Source: Burkholderiales bacterium (GTDB taxonomy: Bacteria; Pseudomonadota; Gammaproteobacteria; Burkholderiales; Usitatibacteraceae). From it: a stretch of DNA of 6,676 nucleotides. Below, one piece after another: positions 1 to 5,647 of the stretch. The notes beneath the pieces were generated by a model that saw only the letters and a program-made list of their open reading frames with translations, was not told the origin of the DNA and ran no database searches. The stretch spans positions 1 to 6,676 of the forward strand of contig JANXWW010000118.1 of NCBI GenBank assembly GCA_025350945.1, in the 5' to 3' direction. How positions within the stretch are numbered: position 1 is the stretch's first letter; each line of letters begins with the position of its first letter. The position numbers were made by a program, and so were the translations under genes.

Positions 1-1149
1 ATAGCCCAATGCATCCATAAACAACGGATACAAGGTGCCGAGGGCGACGGCCAGCATCGCCACCACCATCAAAATATTGTTCGCCAATAAAAACGATTCG
101 CGCGATACAGGCGTGAACAAGCCTGGCGCTTTGGCGAGGCCCAGCGTGGGCGCGCGCCATGCGTAAAGCGCCAATGAACAGCCGATCACAATCACTAAAA
201 ACGCAAGAATAAAAACGCCACGCGTCGGGTCAGTCGCGAACGCATGCACGCTCGTGAGCACGCCAGAGCGAACCAAAAAAGTGCCGAGCAACGAAAGTGA
301 GAACGCCATAATCGCGAGTAACACTGTCCAGCTTTTGAAGATGCCGCGTTTTTCGGTGACGGCCAGCGAATGAATCAGCGCAGTGCCCACTAGCCACGGC
401 ATGAATGATGCGTTCTCGACCGGATCCCAAAACCACCAGCCGCCCCAGCCTAATTCGTAATACGCCCAAGCTGAACCCAGCGCGATACCAATGGTTAAAA
501 AAATCCACGCAGCTGTTGTCCATGGCCGCGACCAACGCGCCCACGTCGCATCCAGTTTGCCGCCGAGTAATGCCGCGACCGCGAATGCAAACGCGACCGA
601 GAAACCCACATAGCCCATATACAACATCGGCGGGTGATAAATCATGCCGGGATCTTGCAGCAACGGATTCAAATCGCGGCCTTCCACCGCAGCGGGGATC
701 AGGCGCTCAAACGGGTTTGACGTCATCAACATAAACAACAAAAATCCAATTGCGATCAGACCCATCACAGCCAACACGCGCGCGATCACTTCCAGCGGCA
801 AATTTTTACTGAAAATGGATACGGCAAATGTCCAGCCCGCCAGCATCAACATCCACAACAACAGCGAGCCTTCATGCGAGCCCCATGACGCGGTGATGCG
901 GTAATAAATCGGCAGTTTGGTATTCGAATTAGTCGCGACGTTGGTCACTGAAAAATCGCTGCTGATAAACGAATAAACAAGACAGCCAAAAGCGAAGACG
1001 ATAAACAAAAATTGTCCCTGCGCAAGCGGGCGGGCCAGACTCATCAAGCGATTGTCGTGGCGAAATGCGCCCACCAGTGGCACCACGCCAAGCGTGACCG
1101 CCAGGCAGAGGGCCAAGATGAGAGAGAAGTGACCAAGTTCTGGAATCAT
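1..1149 (-). CDS. ccmF: Cytochrome c heme lyase subunit CcmF (N-terminal 383 residues; 3' end outside window)
   Basis: CcmF is the large integral-membrane subunit of the heme ligation complex. It accepts heme from holo-CcmE and, with CcmH/CcmI, attaches it to CXXCH apocytochromes at the periplasmic face. The frame is open without a stop from the ATG at 1149 to the left edge. Family landmarks are present: WGSHEGSLLLW at residues 89-99, HPPMLY with H172, the tryptophan-rich WWD motif (GWGGWWFWDPVEN, about 234-246), H260 in TALIHS and H302 in VRSGVLTSVHAF. H172, H260 and H302 fall almost exactly where E. coli CcmF has H173, H261 and H303. Many hydrophobic helices are evident. The usual length is about 650 aa, so roughly 40% of the protein lies outside the window. 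It starts 22 nt after the ccmE stop with only a weak ribosome-binding site. Identity is effectively certain. The truncation is a window-edge effect, not a break in the gene. Confidence 0.97.
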   Translation of the reverse strand, partial: MIPELGHFSLILALCLAVTLGVVPLVGAFRHDNRLMSLARPLAQGQFLFIVFAFGCLVYSFISSDFSVTNVATNSNTKLPIYYRITASWGSHEGSLLLWMLMLAGWTFAVSIFSKNLPLEVIARVLAVMGLIAIGFLLFMLMTSNPFERLIPAAVEGRDLNPLLQDPGMIYHPPMLYMGYVGFSVAFAFAVAALLGGKLDATWARWSRPWTTAAWIFLTIGIALGSAWAYYELGWGGWWFWDPVENASFMPWLVGTALIHSLAVTEKRGIFKSWTVLLAIMAFSLSLLGTFLVRSGVLTSVHAFATDPTRGVFILAFLVIVIGCSLALYAWRAPTLGLAKAPGLFTPVSRESFLLANNILMVVAMLAVALGTLYPLFMDALGY

Positions 1150-1171
1150 GATTTTCGCTGCTCAGGTTAGG

Positions 1172-1666
1172 TTATGGTTTGGCATTTGAACTGGCCTGCG
1201 TGACCACCGGCTTTTGGCCTGCAAATACTTTGCCTTCAATCGGATGTCCGGCTTTTTTCAGCGCTTCGGCAGCTTCGGGCGGCATGTAATTTTCATCGTG
1301 CTTGGCGAGCACTTCGGAGGCTTTAAATACACCATCCGCGCCGATTTTGCCCTGTGCGACTACGCCTTTTCCTTCTTTAAATAAATCAGGAAGAATGCCG
1401 GTGTAGGTTACCGGAATCGTCTTCGCGATATCGGTCACATCAAACTTGACAGTGAGGCCGTCCGAGGTACGCGCCAGACTTCCCGCCGTGACCAAACCAC
1501 CGAGCCTAAAGGTGCGATCCTTCGGTGCCTTTTGTTCGGCCACTTCAGAGGGCGTGAAAAAGAACACGAGATTGGAATTGAACGCGCGTAGCACCAGCGT
1601 GACGGCCACAGCAATAATCGACAACCCAATCGCGATCCACATAAATCGTTTATGACGCGCTTTCAT
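1172..1666 (-). CDS. ccmE: Periplasmic heme chaperone CcmE
   Basis: CcmE receives heme from CcmABCD, binds it covalently, and passes it to the CcmF complex. The 164-aa product has the family architecture: a basic N-terminus (MKARHKR), one membrane anchor at about residues 8-28, then a periplasmic beta-barrel (OB-fold) domain and a short flexible tail. The heme attachment motif LAKHDENYMPPE is intact, with H123 as the covalent ligand and Y127 completing HxxxY. The conserved FRLGGLV segment near 53-59 and the VTYTGILPDLFKEG stretch near 86-99 are also typical. The ATG at 1666 overlaps the ccmD stop as ATGA, and AAGGT lies just upstream as a plausible ribosome-binding site. This is the HxxxY class, not the archaeal/Desulfovibrio CxxxY variant. 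Confidence 0.98.
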   Translation of the reverse strand: MKARHKRFMWIAIGLSIIAVAVTLVLRAFNSNLVFFFTPSEVAEQKAPKDRTFRLGGLVTAGSLARTSDGLTVKFDVTDIAKTIPVTYTGILPDLFKEGKGVVAQGKIGADGVFKASEVLAKHDENYMPPEAAEALKKAGHPIEGKVFAGQKPVVTQASSNAKP

Positions 1667-1806
1667 ATCTTTACCTTTTCTGTGACCTTTTTCAATCGCA
1701 TGCGCAACAACAATATCTCAACAATAATCGCCAATCCAAAAGCACCGAACGAGCCCCAGACATAAAACGCACGCTCACCCATCGAAAAAAATTCGCTCCA
1801 GTTCAT
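1663..1806 (-). CDS. ccmD: Small heme exporter subunit CcmD
   Basis: This is a 47-aa protein between ccmC and ccmE, found by translating the gap. It reads MNWSEFFSMGERAFYVWGSF at the N-terminus, followed by one hydrophobic helix (about residues 16-35) and a basic tail (RMRLKKVTEKVK). Small size, one transmembrane segment, the Y-V-W residues entering the helix and the positive cytoplasmic C-terminus are standard for CcmD. CcmD is needed to release holo-CcmE from the CcmABCD complex. Its ATG overlaps the ccmC TGA (ATGA at 1803-1806), and its own TGA overlaps the ccmE ATG in the same way (1663-1666). An AGGAG sequence (complement of 1814-1818) inside the 3' end of ccmC gives it a good ribosome-binding site. 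Sequence conservation in this family is low, so the call rests on position, length and topology together. Confidence 0.93.
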   Translation of the reverse strand: MNWSEFFSMGERAFYVWGSFGAFGLAIIVEILLLRMRLKKVTEKVKI

Positions 1807-2558
1807 GCGCGCACTCCTGATGTTTTAAGTGATGCGCTGCCGTGCAAATTAGCTACCCACGCCGCTTCTTTTTCGCGCTCCAGAATAATTGCGCGCACCC
1901 GCCACAGCGCTATCGCAATCGCATAAGCCCAGCAGGCAAACGTCATCAGCAGCATCGGCATGCGCATGCTCGCATCCATGCTGGAGCCACTTGCCGCCAC
2001 CGAATAGCCTTGATGCAGGGTGTTCCACCACTTTACTGAAAAATAAATAATCGGCACATTCGCCGAACCGACAATCACCAACAAGGCACCCGCTTTATCG
2101 GCGCGCTTTTTATCGTCCATCGCGTTCACCAGCGCCATATAGCCAATATACAAAAACAGCAATATAAGCGTGGAGGTCATGCGCGCATCCCACGCCCAAT
2201 AGGTGCCCCAAGTGGGTCGGCCCCATAGCGCACCCGTCCATAGTGCCAGCACGGTAAACATGACGCCCGTCGGCGCGAGCGCTTCGATCATCATCGAAGA
2301 CAAGCGCGTATTAAATGTTAACGCCATCACGCCATAGACGGCCATGATGACGTAAATCAGCATCGCCATCCAGGCCGTCGGCACGTGAATAAAAATAATG
2401 CGATAGACTTCGCCCTGCTGAAAATCCACTGGGGCGCGGAATAGGCCGAGATAAAGCCCAGCCGCGCCTAGAATCGCGGCAATCACGGCGAACCATGGTG
2501 CCATTTTCCCCGCGAGAGGATAGAAAGTGGATGGCGATGCGTATTTAAAAATGCTCAC
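1803..2558 (-). CDS. ccmC: Heme delivery protein CcmC
   Basis: CcmC binds heme at the periplasmic face and places it on CcmE. The 251-aa product has six predicted membrane helices and the periplasmic WWD domain (LWGRPTWGTYWAWDARMTS, residues 111-129). Two histidine ligands flank that domain: H58 in FIHVPTAW and H182 in NTLHQG, close to H60 and H184 of E. coli CcmC. The tail after about residue 223 is charged and cytoplasmic. The start is a GTG at 2558: a stop lies a few codons upstream in frame and the next methionine (residue 19) would cut into the conserved N-terminus. A short AGG (complement of 2567-2569) is 8 nt upstream of the GTG. It starts 26 nt after ccmB and overlaps ccmD by 4 nt. 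Confidence 0.97.
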   Translation of the reverse strand: MSIFKYASPSTFYPLAGKMAPWFAVIAAILGAAGLYLGLFRAPVDFQQGEVYRIIFIHVPTAWMAMLIYVIMAVYGVMALTFNTRLSSMMIEALAPTGVMFTVLALWTGALWGRPTWGTYWAWDARMTSTLILLFLYIGYMALVNAMDDKKRADKAGALLVIVGSANVPIIYFSVKWWNTLHQGYSVAASGSSMDASMRMPMLLMTFACWAYAIAIALWRVRAIILEREKEAAWVANLHGSASLKTSGVRA

Positions 2559-2584
2559 AATATGTGCCTACACTTGATGAAAAA

Positions 2585-3274
2585 TTAATCCAATGCAATC
2601 TTGACCGCTGCAGCCACTGCTAACGGTGATGCCAATGCACCCAATAACAATCCCGCACCCAACAACGATAAATTTGCCGTGTAATCAATACCCGCCATTG
2701 ATGCTTCCGCAGCACCCGCGCCGAAGATCAATACGGGAATGTACAAGGGTAGCACCAACAGCGCGGTAAGGATCGAGCCGCCCCGCACACCGAGCGTTAA
2801 CGCTGCGCCAACTGCGCCAATCATCGATAACACGGGTGTGCCGAGCATAAGACTTAAAACAATCACGCCAAGTTCATGGGCACCCAAGCCGAATTGCAGG
2901 CCGAGTACCGGAGCGACGATGGCCAGCGGCAGACCGGTCGTAAACCAGTGCGCCAACATTTTGCCGGCAACAATGACCGCCATGGGATAAGGTGAAATCG
3001 CGAGTTGTTCCAGCGTGCCATCAGCATAATCGTTCGCAAATATGCGCGGCAGCGTGAGTAGCACCGACAACAGCGCGGCGACCCACATCACACCGGGTGC
3101 GATGCGCTTCAACAATGCCGATTCCGCACCAACGGCCAGCGGAAATAAACTCACCACCATGACAAAAAATACCATCGCCTGAATGACTTCGCCTTTACTC
3201 CGCACCGCCAGACGCAAATCACGCCGAAAGGCAAGTAGCACGCCATTCTCCGGGGAAATTGCAACGTTCGCCAT
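2585..3274 (-). CDS. ccmB: Heme exporter ABC-type permease CcmB
   Basis: CcmB is the polytopic partner of the CcmA ATPase. Together they drive release of holo-CcmE from CcmC/CcmD, and heme transport itself is not proven. From the ATG at 3274 the protein has 229 residues and about six hydrophobic helices. Family-like segments include the N-terminal RRDLRLAVRSKGE, the PGVMWVAALLS helix, DYADGTLEQL, and the late LTLGVRGGSILTALLVLP region. The ATG shares one base with the ccmA stop (TGATG). A TTG one codon earlier (3277) is possible, but GGAG (complement of 3283-3286) is 8 nt from the ATG and only 5 nt from the TTG, so the ATG is preferred. The overlap suggests coupled translation with ccmA. Length matches the usual 220-230 aa. 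Confidence 0.96.
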   Translation of the reverse strand: MANVAISPENGVLLAFRRDLRLAVRSKGEVIQAMVFFVMVVSLFPLAVGAESALLKRIAPGVMWVAALLSVLLTLPRIFANDYADGTLEQLAISPYPMAVIVAGKMLAHWFTTGLPLAIVAPVLGLQFGLGAHELGVIVLSLMLGTPVLSMIGAVGAALTLGVRGGSILTALLVLPLYIPVLIFGAGAAEASMAGIDYTANLSLLGAGLLLGALASPLAVAAAVKIALD

Positions 3275-3906
3275 CAAGCTGACTCCGCCAAATTCAGCTC
3301 ACGCACCGGCGCATGAATTTGCATTGTTAAATGCGTGGCAATACAGGCCATACCGCCGCGCGCCAGATGCTCATCCACGATGTCGGTGAACAGTGCAACA
3401 CCGTCCGCATCAAGTGCATTGGTGGGTTCATCGAGTAGCCAAAGCGGTTTTTGCGTAAGCAGCAAACGGGCTAGGCCGATGCGCCGTTTCTGGCCTTGCG
3501 ACAAGCGTCGCGCGGGCAAGTCACGACGCGCCATCAAGCCCACGCGCTCAAGTGCACGATGCTGATTTTCTGCGCTGATTGTCATGCCATCAAAGCCAAG
3601 GCCATCGGCCAAATTCTCAGCCGCAGTTAATTCATCTTTCAATGCATTGGCATGCCCCAGATAAAGCACGTTTGCGCGCCGCACAGATGAGGCAGATTTC
3701 CAAGGCGCATCGTCCCATGAAATCACGCCATCATCGGCCATCGTTAAGCCCGCCAATACGCGCAATAAACTCGTTTTGCCGCTGCCATTTGCACCGCGCA
3801 ACACCAGCGCCTCGCCACGCGCAATTGAAAAATCCAAATTAGCAAAGAGCAGCCGTCCACCGCGCGTGAGCGTGAGGTTTTTTGCCTGCAAACTTGGCTC
3901 GGTCAT
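3274..3906 (-). CDS. ccmA: Heme exporter ATP-binding protein CcmA
   Basis: CcmA is the cytoplasmic ABC ATPase of the CcmAB complex. ATP hydrolysis is needed to free holo-CcmE from CcmCD. The 210-aa product is a minimal single ABC domain with all catalytic elements visible: Walker A GANGSGKT (38-45, K44), ABC signature LSQGQKRR (135-142), Walker B LWLLDEP (155-161, catalytic E160), D-loop NALD (163-166) and the switch histidine H192 in ATHL. The YLGHANALK stretch near 82-90 is the CcmA-specific form of the Q-loop region. It begins 21 nt after the ccmI stop with no clear Shine-Dalgarno. A 13-nt inverted repeat (3909-3921) sits exactly there. Its stop overlaps the ccmB start. Confidence 0.98.
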   Translation of the reverse strand: MTEPSLQAKNLTLTRGGRLLFANLDFSIARGEALVLRGANGSGKTSLLRVLAGLTMADDGVISWDDAPWKSASSVRRANVLYLGHANALKDELTAAENLADGLGFDGMTISAENQHRALERVGLMARRDLPARRLSQGQKRRIGLARLLLTQKPLWLLDEPTNALDADGVALFTDIVDEHLARGGMACIATHLTMQIHAPVRELNLAESA

Positions 3907-3908
3907 CG

Positions 3909-3921
3909 AAAGATTATCTTT
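3909..3921. repeat. Short inverted repeat between ccmI and ccmA
   Basis: Six-base arms AAAGAT and ATCTTT surround one central base in the 21-nt ccmI-ccmA gap, just before the ccmA start codon. The centre is too short for a full RNA hairpin; four pairs with a five-base loop are possible. It occupies the place where a Shine-Dalgarno sequence would be expected. It may be chance in AT-rich spacer DNA. Confidence 0.4.
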
Positions 3922-3927
3922 AGGTCT

Positions 3928-5319
3928 TTAAGGCAGCGCGCGCGAAATCGCCACGCCGATATTGCTGGCACCCGGTTTAAGCGGCGCGCTTTGCCCCACC
4001 AGATCGCCCGGCTGGGGCTGCGCACCGCCCGATTTCGAAATACGCGCTTCAATGGTGACTTCCGGAAACGCGGACAAATTCATGCCCGGTGCCATTGCCA
4101 TGGAATCATCGAGTGAGAATTGAAACGGCCAGATTTTGGGTACGGGCACGCGCACAATCGCCAGCGGCATTTTGGGCCCTTTTTTGGGCCCACCAACAGC
4201 ACGCGCAAATACAAATAGTGTGTCGCCGGGCGCGATTTTGGCGGCAAGCTCTGGCGATATTGTTACGCTGCCAGAAGTGGTCTTGCCTGCGCTGGCGCTG
4301 GCTACCGCAGCGGCAGCGGCAGCGGCAGGCAAAGCCGCAGGCGGCGCGGGTGGCGCAGACGGCAGAACCGGCTTACCTTCACTGGCCCCCTTTACTTCCG
4401 CAATAATCGAATCCACTTCACGGGCATCGTCGGAATCTTTGGCCACCAGCGCTTTGAGTTTTTCCCAATGTTTTAATGCTTGCGCTTTATTGCCCAGGCG
4501 CATTTCTGCCGTGCCCGCTAGGGCAAGCGCTTTCATATTATTGGGATCGGCTTGCAGTGCTTGCTTGATGAGTGTGAGCGGCTTGCCATCAAAACGACCG
4601 TCCTGCGTCATAGCACTTGCATCGGCGTAGTCGGCCAAAATTTGCGCGTCGTTGGGTAACAAAGCGATAGCGCGTTCGTATGATTTGGCAGCCTCGGCAA
4701 AGCGGCCTAGCGCATTTTGCGATCTTGCCAGCAGCACCCAGCCTTTTGGATCGCCCGGATTCTGCTGCATTTTTTCGGCCAGAGAATCGACCATCGCGAG
4801 AATCTGTTTGTCTGAAACTTCGGGGGAAACGTTGGCAGCGTCTGGCGATGCTGCGCCGACATTTGCATTCGCCGTTGCGGGCGCACGCGTAGCGGTGGCA
4901 ACCCCGGCTGCAACTCCTGTAACCAATTGCGGCGAGCCCAACGTTGCATAAAGCAGCACCGCCGATAACGGAATACCGATCACCGCGGTAGTAGCAAAAA
5001 TCCAGACGCCGCGAGAAATAACATTGCTCGTCGCCGATGCCGCATGAATGGACGACGCATCACCTTTTACTTCGGACAGAACCCGAACAGACAACTCTTG
5101 CAAAGCATGATCGCGCTCGGCAACGCTAATCAGCGCGCCTGCAAAATCCTGTTCAATCTCGGCTTTTTGCGCGCGAAAAATAGCCACATTACTCGCGTTG
5201 TCGGTCAGACTTTTTGCCGAGCCATCCGCTTGGGCGTTTCGTGAGCGTAACAAAGGCACCAGCACAAACGCGAGTGCACCAATCAACATCAAACTTGCCA
5301 TCAAGATAAAGGGAATCAA
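3928..5319 (-). CDS. ccmI: Cytochrome c maturation protein CcmI (TPR apocytochrome chaperone)
   Basis: CcmI (also CycH, or the C-terminal part of E. coli CcmH) holds apocytochrome c for CcmF/CcmH. Domains of the 463-aa product are: first membrane helix (about 3-24), a helical zipper-like cytoplasmic loop (about 43-85, family-like IFRAQKAEIEQDFAGALIS), second membrane helix (about 105-126), an Ala-rich spacer, periplasmic TPR repeats (about 165-295, including WVLLARSQNALGRFAEAAKSY), a Pro/Ala linker (about 318-345), and a C-terminal beta domain (351-463) with LFVFARAVGGP and MPLAIVRV. The start is uncertain: TTG at 5319 fits the family N-terminus best, an in-frame stop lies four codons upstream, and ATG codons at 5301 and 5289 are alternatives. 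None has a clear ribosome-binding site. The position ahead of ccmA is atypical. Confidence 0.93.
   Translation of the reverse strand: MIPFILMASLMLIGALAFVLVPLLRSRNAQADGSAKSLTDNASNVAIFRAQKAEIEQDFAGALISVAERDHALQELSVRVLSEVKGDASSIHAASATSNVISRGVWIFATTAVIGIPLSAVLLYATLGSPQLVTGVAAGVATATRAPATANANVGAASPDAANVSPEVSDKQILAMVDSLAEKMQQNPGDPKGWVLLARSQNALGRFAEAAKSYERAIALLPNDAQILADYADASAMTQDGRFDGKPLTLIKQALQADPNNMKALALAGTAEMRLGNKAQALKHWEKLKALVAKDSDDAREVDSIIAEVKGASEGKPVLPSAPPAPPAALPAAAAAAAVASASAGKTTSGSVTISPELAAKIAPGDTLFVFARAVGGPKKGPKMPLAIVRVPVPKIWPFQFSLDDSMAMAPGMNLSAFPEVTIEARISKSGGAQPQPGDLVGQSAPLKPGASNIGVAISRALP
4173..4192. repeat. Perfect 7-bp inverted repeat inside ccmI
   Basis: Arms TGGGCCC (4173-4179) and GGGCCCA (4186-4192) are separated by six T residues. 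In ccmI mRNA this would be a strong GC-rich hairpin with an A6 loop. It codes for the GGPKKGPK part of the C-terminal domain. Because GGGCCC is itself palindromic, the two copies are both direct and inverted repeats, which could reflect a small tandem duplication. Confidence 0.6.
4306..4328. repeat. CGGCAG hexanucleotide tandem repeat in ccmI linker
   Basis: Three perfect CGGCAG units (4311-4328) follow a partial CGCAG unit. On the minus strand they encode part of the poly-alanine run (residues 332-338) between the TPR region and the C-terminal domain of CcmI. A six-base unit keeps frame, so copy-number changes would only lengthen or shorten the linker. Confidence 0.7.
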
Positions 5320-5400
5320 TGTAGTGATCTAAAAAAATTCGAGGGGAGTGACTAAACAGCGGGCTATAAAATATACAGGGCACACGAAACGCCCGGCAGA

Positions 5401-5406
5401 ATTATA
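5401..5406 (-). promoter_or_regulatory. Possible -10 element for the ccm operon
   Basis: A perfect TATAAT reads on the minus strand about 80 nt upstream of the ccmI start. No good -35 hexamer lies 16-18 nt further upstream. The nearest TTGAAA-like hexamer is only 10 nt away and there is no extended TGn. If real, the promoter would probably need an activator. This is motif evidence only. Confidence 0.35.
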
Positions 5407-5450
5407 GCCTGCTCATTTTCAAGCGGCCTCAGTCACACAGTAAACAAGCT

Positions 5451-5480
5451 ACCTATACCTTAATCAGGGTATGGGTTTTT
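5451..5480 (+). terminator. Terminator-like dyad with T tract (or operator)
   Basis: Arms ACCTATACCT (5451-5460) and GGGTATGGGT (5467-5476) pair over ten positions with two G-T wobbles around a six-base loop. Four more T residues follow (5477-5480). This is the form of a weak intrinsic terminator reading on the plus strand, where it could stop transcripts running antisense out of ccmI. No plus-strand gene precedes it, so a protein-binding operator is an equally open reading. Confidence 0.35.
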
Positions 5481-5531
5481 GCGCCAGGCAAAGAAAACAC
5501 GTTTTTTATTTTGCTAAAAACAGTTAGACTT

Positions 5532-5545
5532 TAGATACGTATCAA
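5532..5545. promoter_or_regulatory. FNR/Anr-like binding site
   Basis: The sequence TAGAT-ACGT-ATCAA matches nine of the ten defined bases of the FNR consensus TTGAT-N4-ATCAA. Its core GATACGTATC is a perfect palindrome. The centre is at 5538.5, which is about 61-62 nt upstream of the start site expected from the TATAAA at 5589-5594, a classic class I activator position. It lies far (about 145 nt) from the candidate ccm promoter. CRP/FNR-family control of the plus-strand gene in low oxygen or with nitrogen oxides is inferred. Confidence 0.55.
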
Positions 5546-5588
5546 GCGCAGTATGCGCAGCGTGAAAGCCAGAAAAACGATAAAACTG

Positions 5589-5594
5589 TATAAA
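5589..5594 (+). promoter_or_regulatory. Possible -10 element for the cytochrome b-like gene
   Basis: TATAAA matches five of six bases of the sigma-70 -10 consensus and would give a leader of about 47 nt. No -35 close to consensus lies 16-18 nt upstream, which is typical of activator-dependent promoters and fits the FNR-like box centred about 61-62 nt before the predicted start. An alternative TTGCTA -35 at 5511-5516 has only a poor -10 partner. Confidence 0.4.
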
Positions 5595-5630
5595 AAATTT
5601 AACACATAAGACCACAGCATCAGTTCAGCA

Positions 5631-5636
5631 GGGAGG
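5631..5636 (+). promoter_or_regulatory. Shine-Dalgarno for the cytochrome b-like gene
   Basis: GGGAGG lies 11 nt before the ATG at 5648. It is the strongest ribosome-binding site of the window and, with slightly long spacing, supports that start. Confidence 0.75.
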
Positions 5637-5647
5637 CTCTACAACAT

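Larger units (their letters stand above)
5320..5647. other. Divergent intergenic regulatory region between ccmI and the cytochrome b-like gene
   Basis: This 328-bp gap separates divergently transcribed genes and has no convincing coding frame or tRNA/rRNA signature. It is more AT-rich than the flanking genes, especially from 5490 to 5600. Left to right it contains the ccmI leader, a minus-strand TATAAT (5401-5406), a dyad followed by T residues (5451-5480), an FNR-like palindrome (5532-5545), a GCGCAG direct repeat (5546-5551 and 5555-5560), a plus-strand TATAAA (5589-5594) and a GGGAGG ribosome-binding site (5631-5636). Confidence 0.8.

Noticed and set aside
230..544. 104-codon minus-strand frame inside ccmF
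   Set aside because: Overlaps the conserved WWD and histidine region of ccmF in another frame; no independent support.
4136..4630. 164-codon plus-strand open frame opposite ccmI
   Set aside because: It mirrors the Ala/Pro-rich and TPR coding of ccmI, has no ribosome-binding site and no recognisable domain; it is a shadow of a well-supported gene.
5189..5383. Minus-strand 64-codon frame crossing the ccmI start region, possibly an upstream part of a frameshifted ccmI
   Set aside because: It runs in a different frame through the ccmI membrane helix, starts at a GTG, and its residues look like no part of CcmI. The ccmI frame already has a complete family-like N-terminus.
5378..5394. GGGC/GCCC pair as a possible hairpin in the ccm leader
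   Set aside because: Only four pairs around a nine-base loop and no T tract; too weak to call.
5511..5539. Plus-strand promoter TTGCTA with a -10 at GATACG
   Set aside because: The -10 has only three consensus bases and overlaps the FNR-like palindrome; the TATAAA at 5589 is the better candidate.
5532..5545. FNR-like box as the regulator of the ccm operon
   Set aside because: It lies about 145 nt upstream of the best minus-strand -10, outside usual FNR activating positions. A distant effect cannot be excluded but is not supported.
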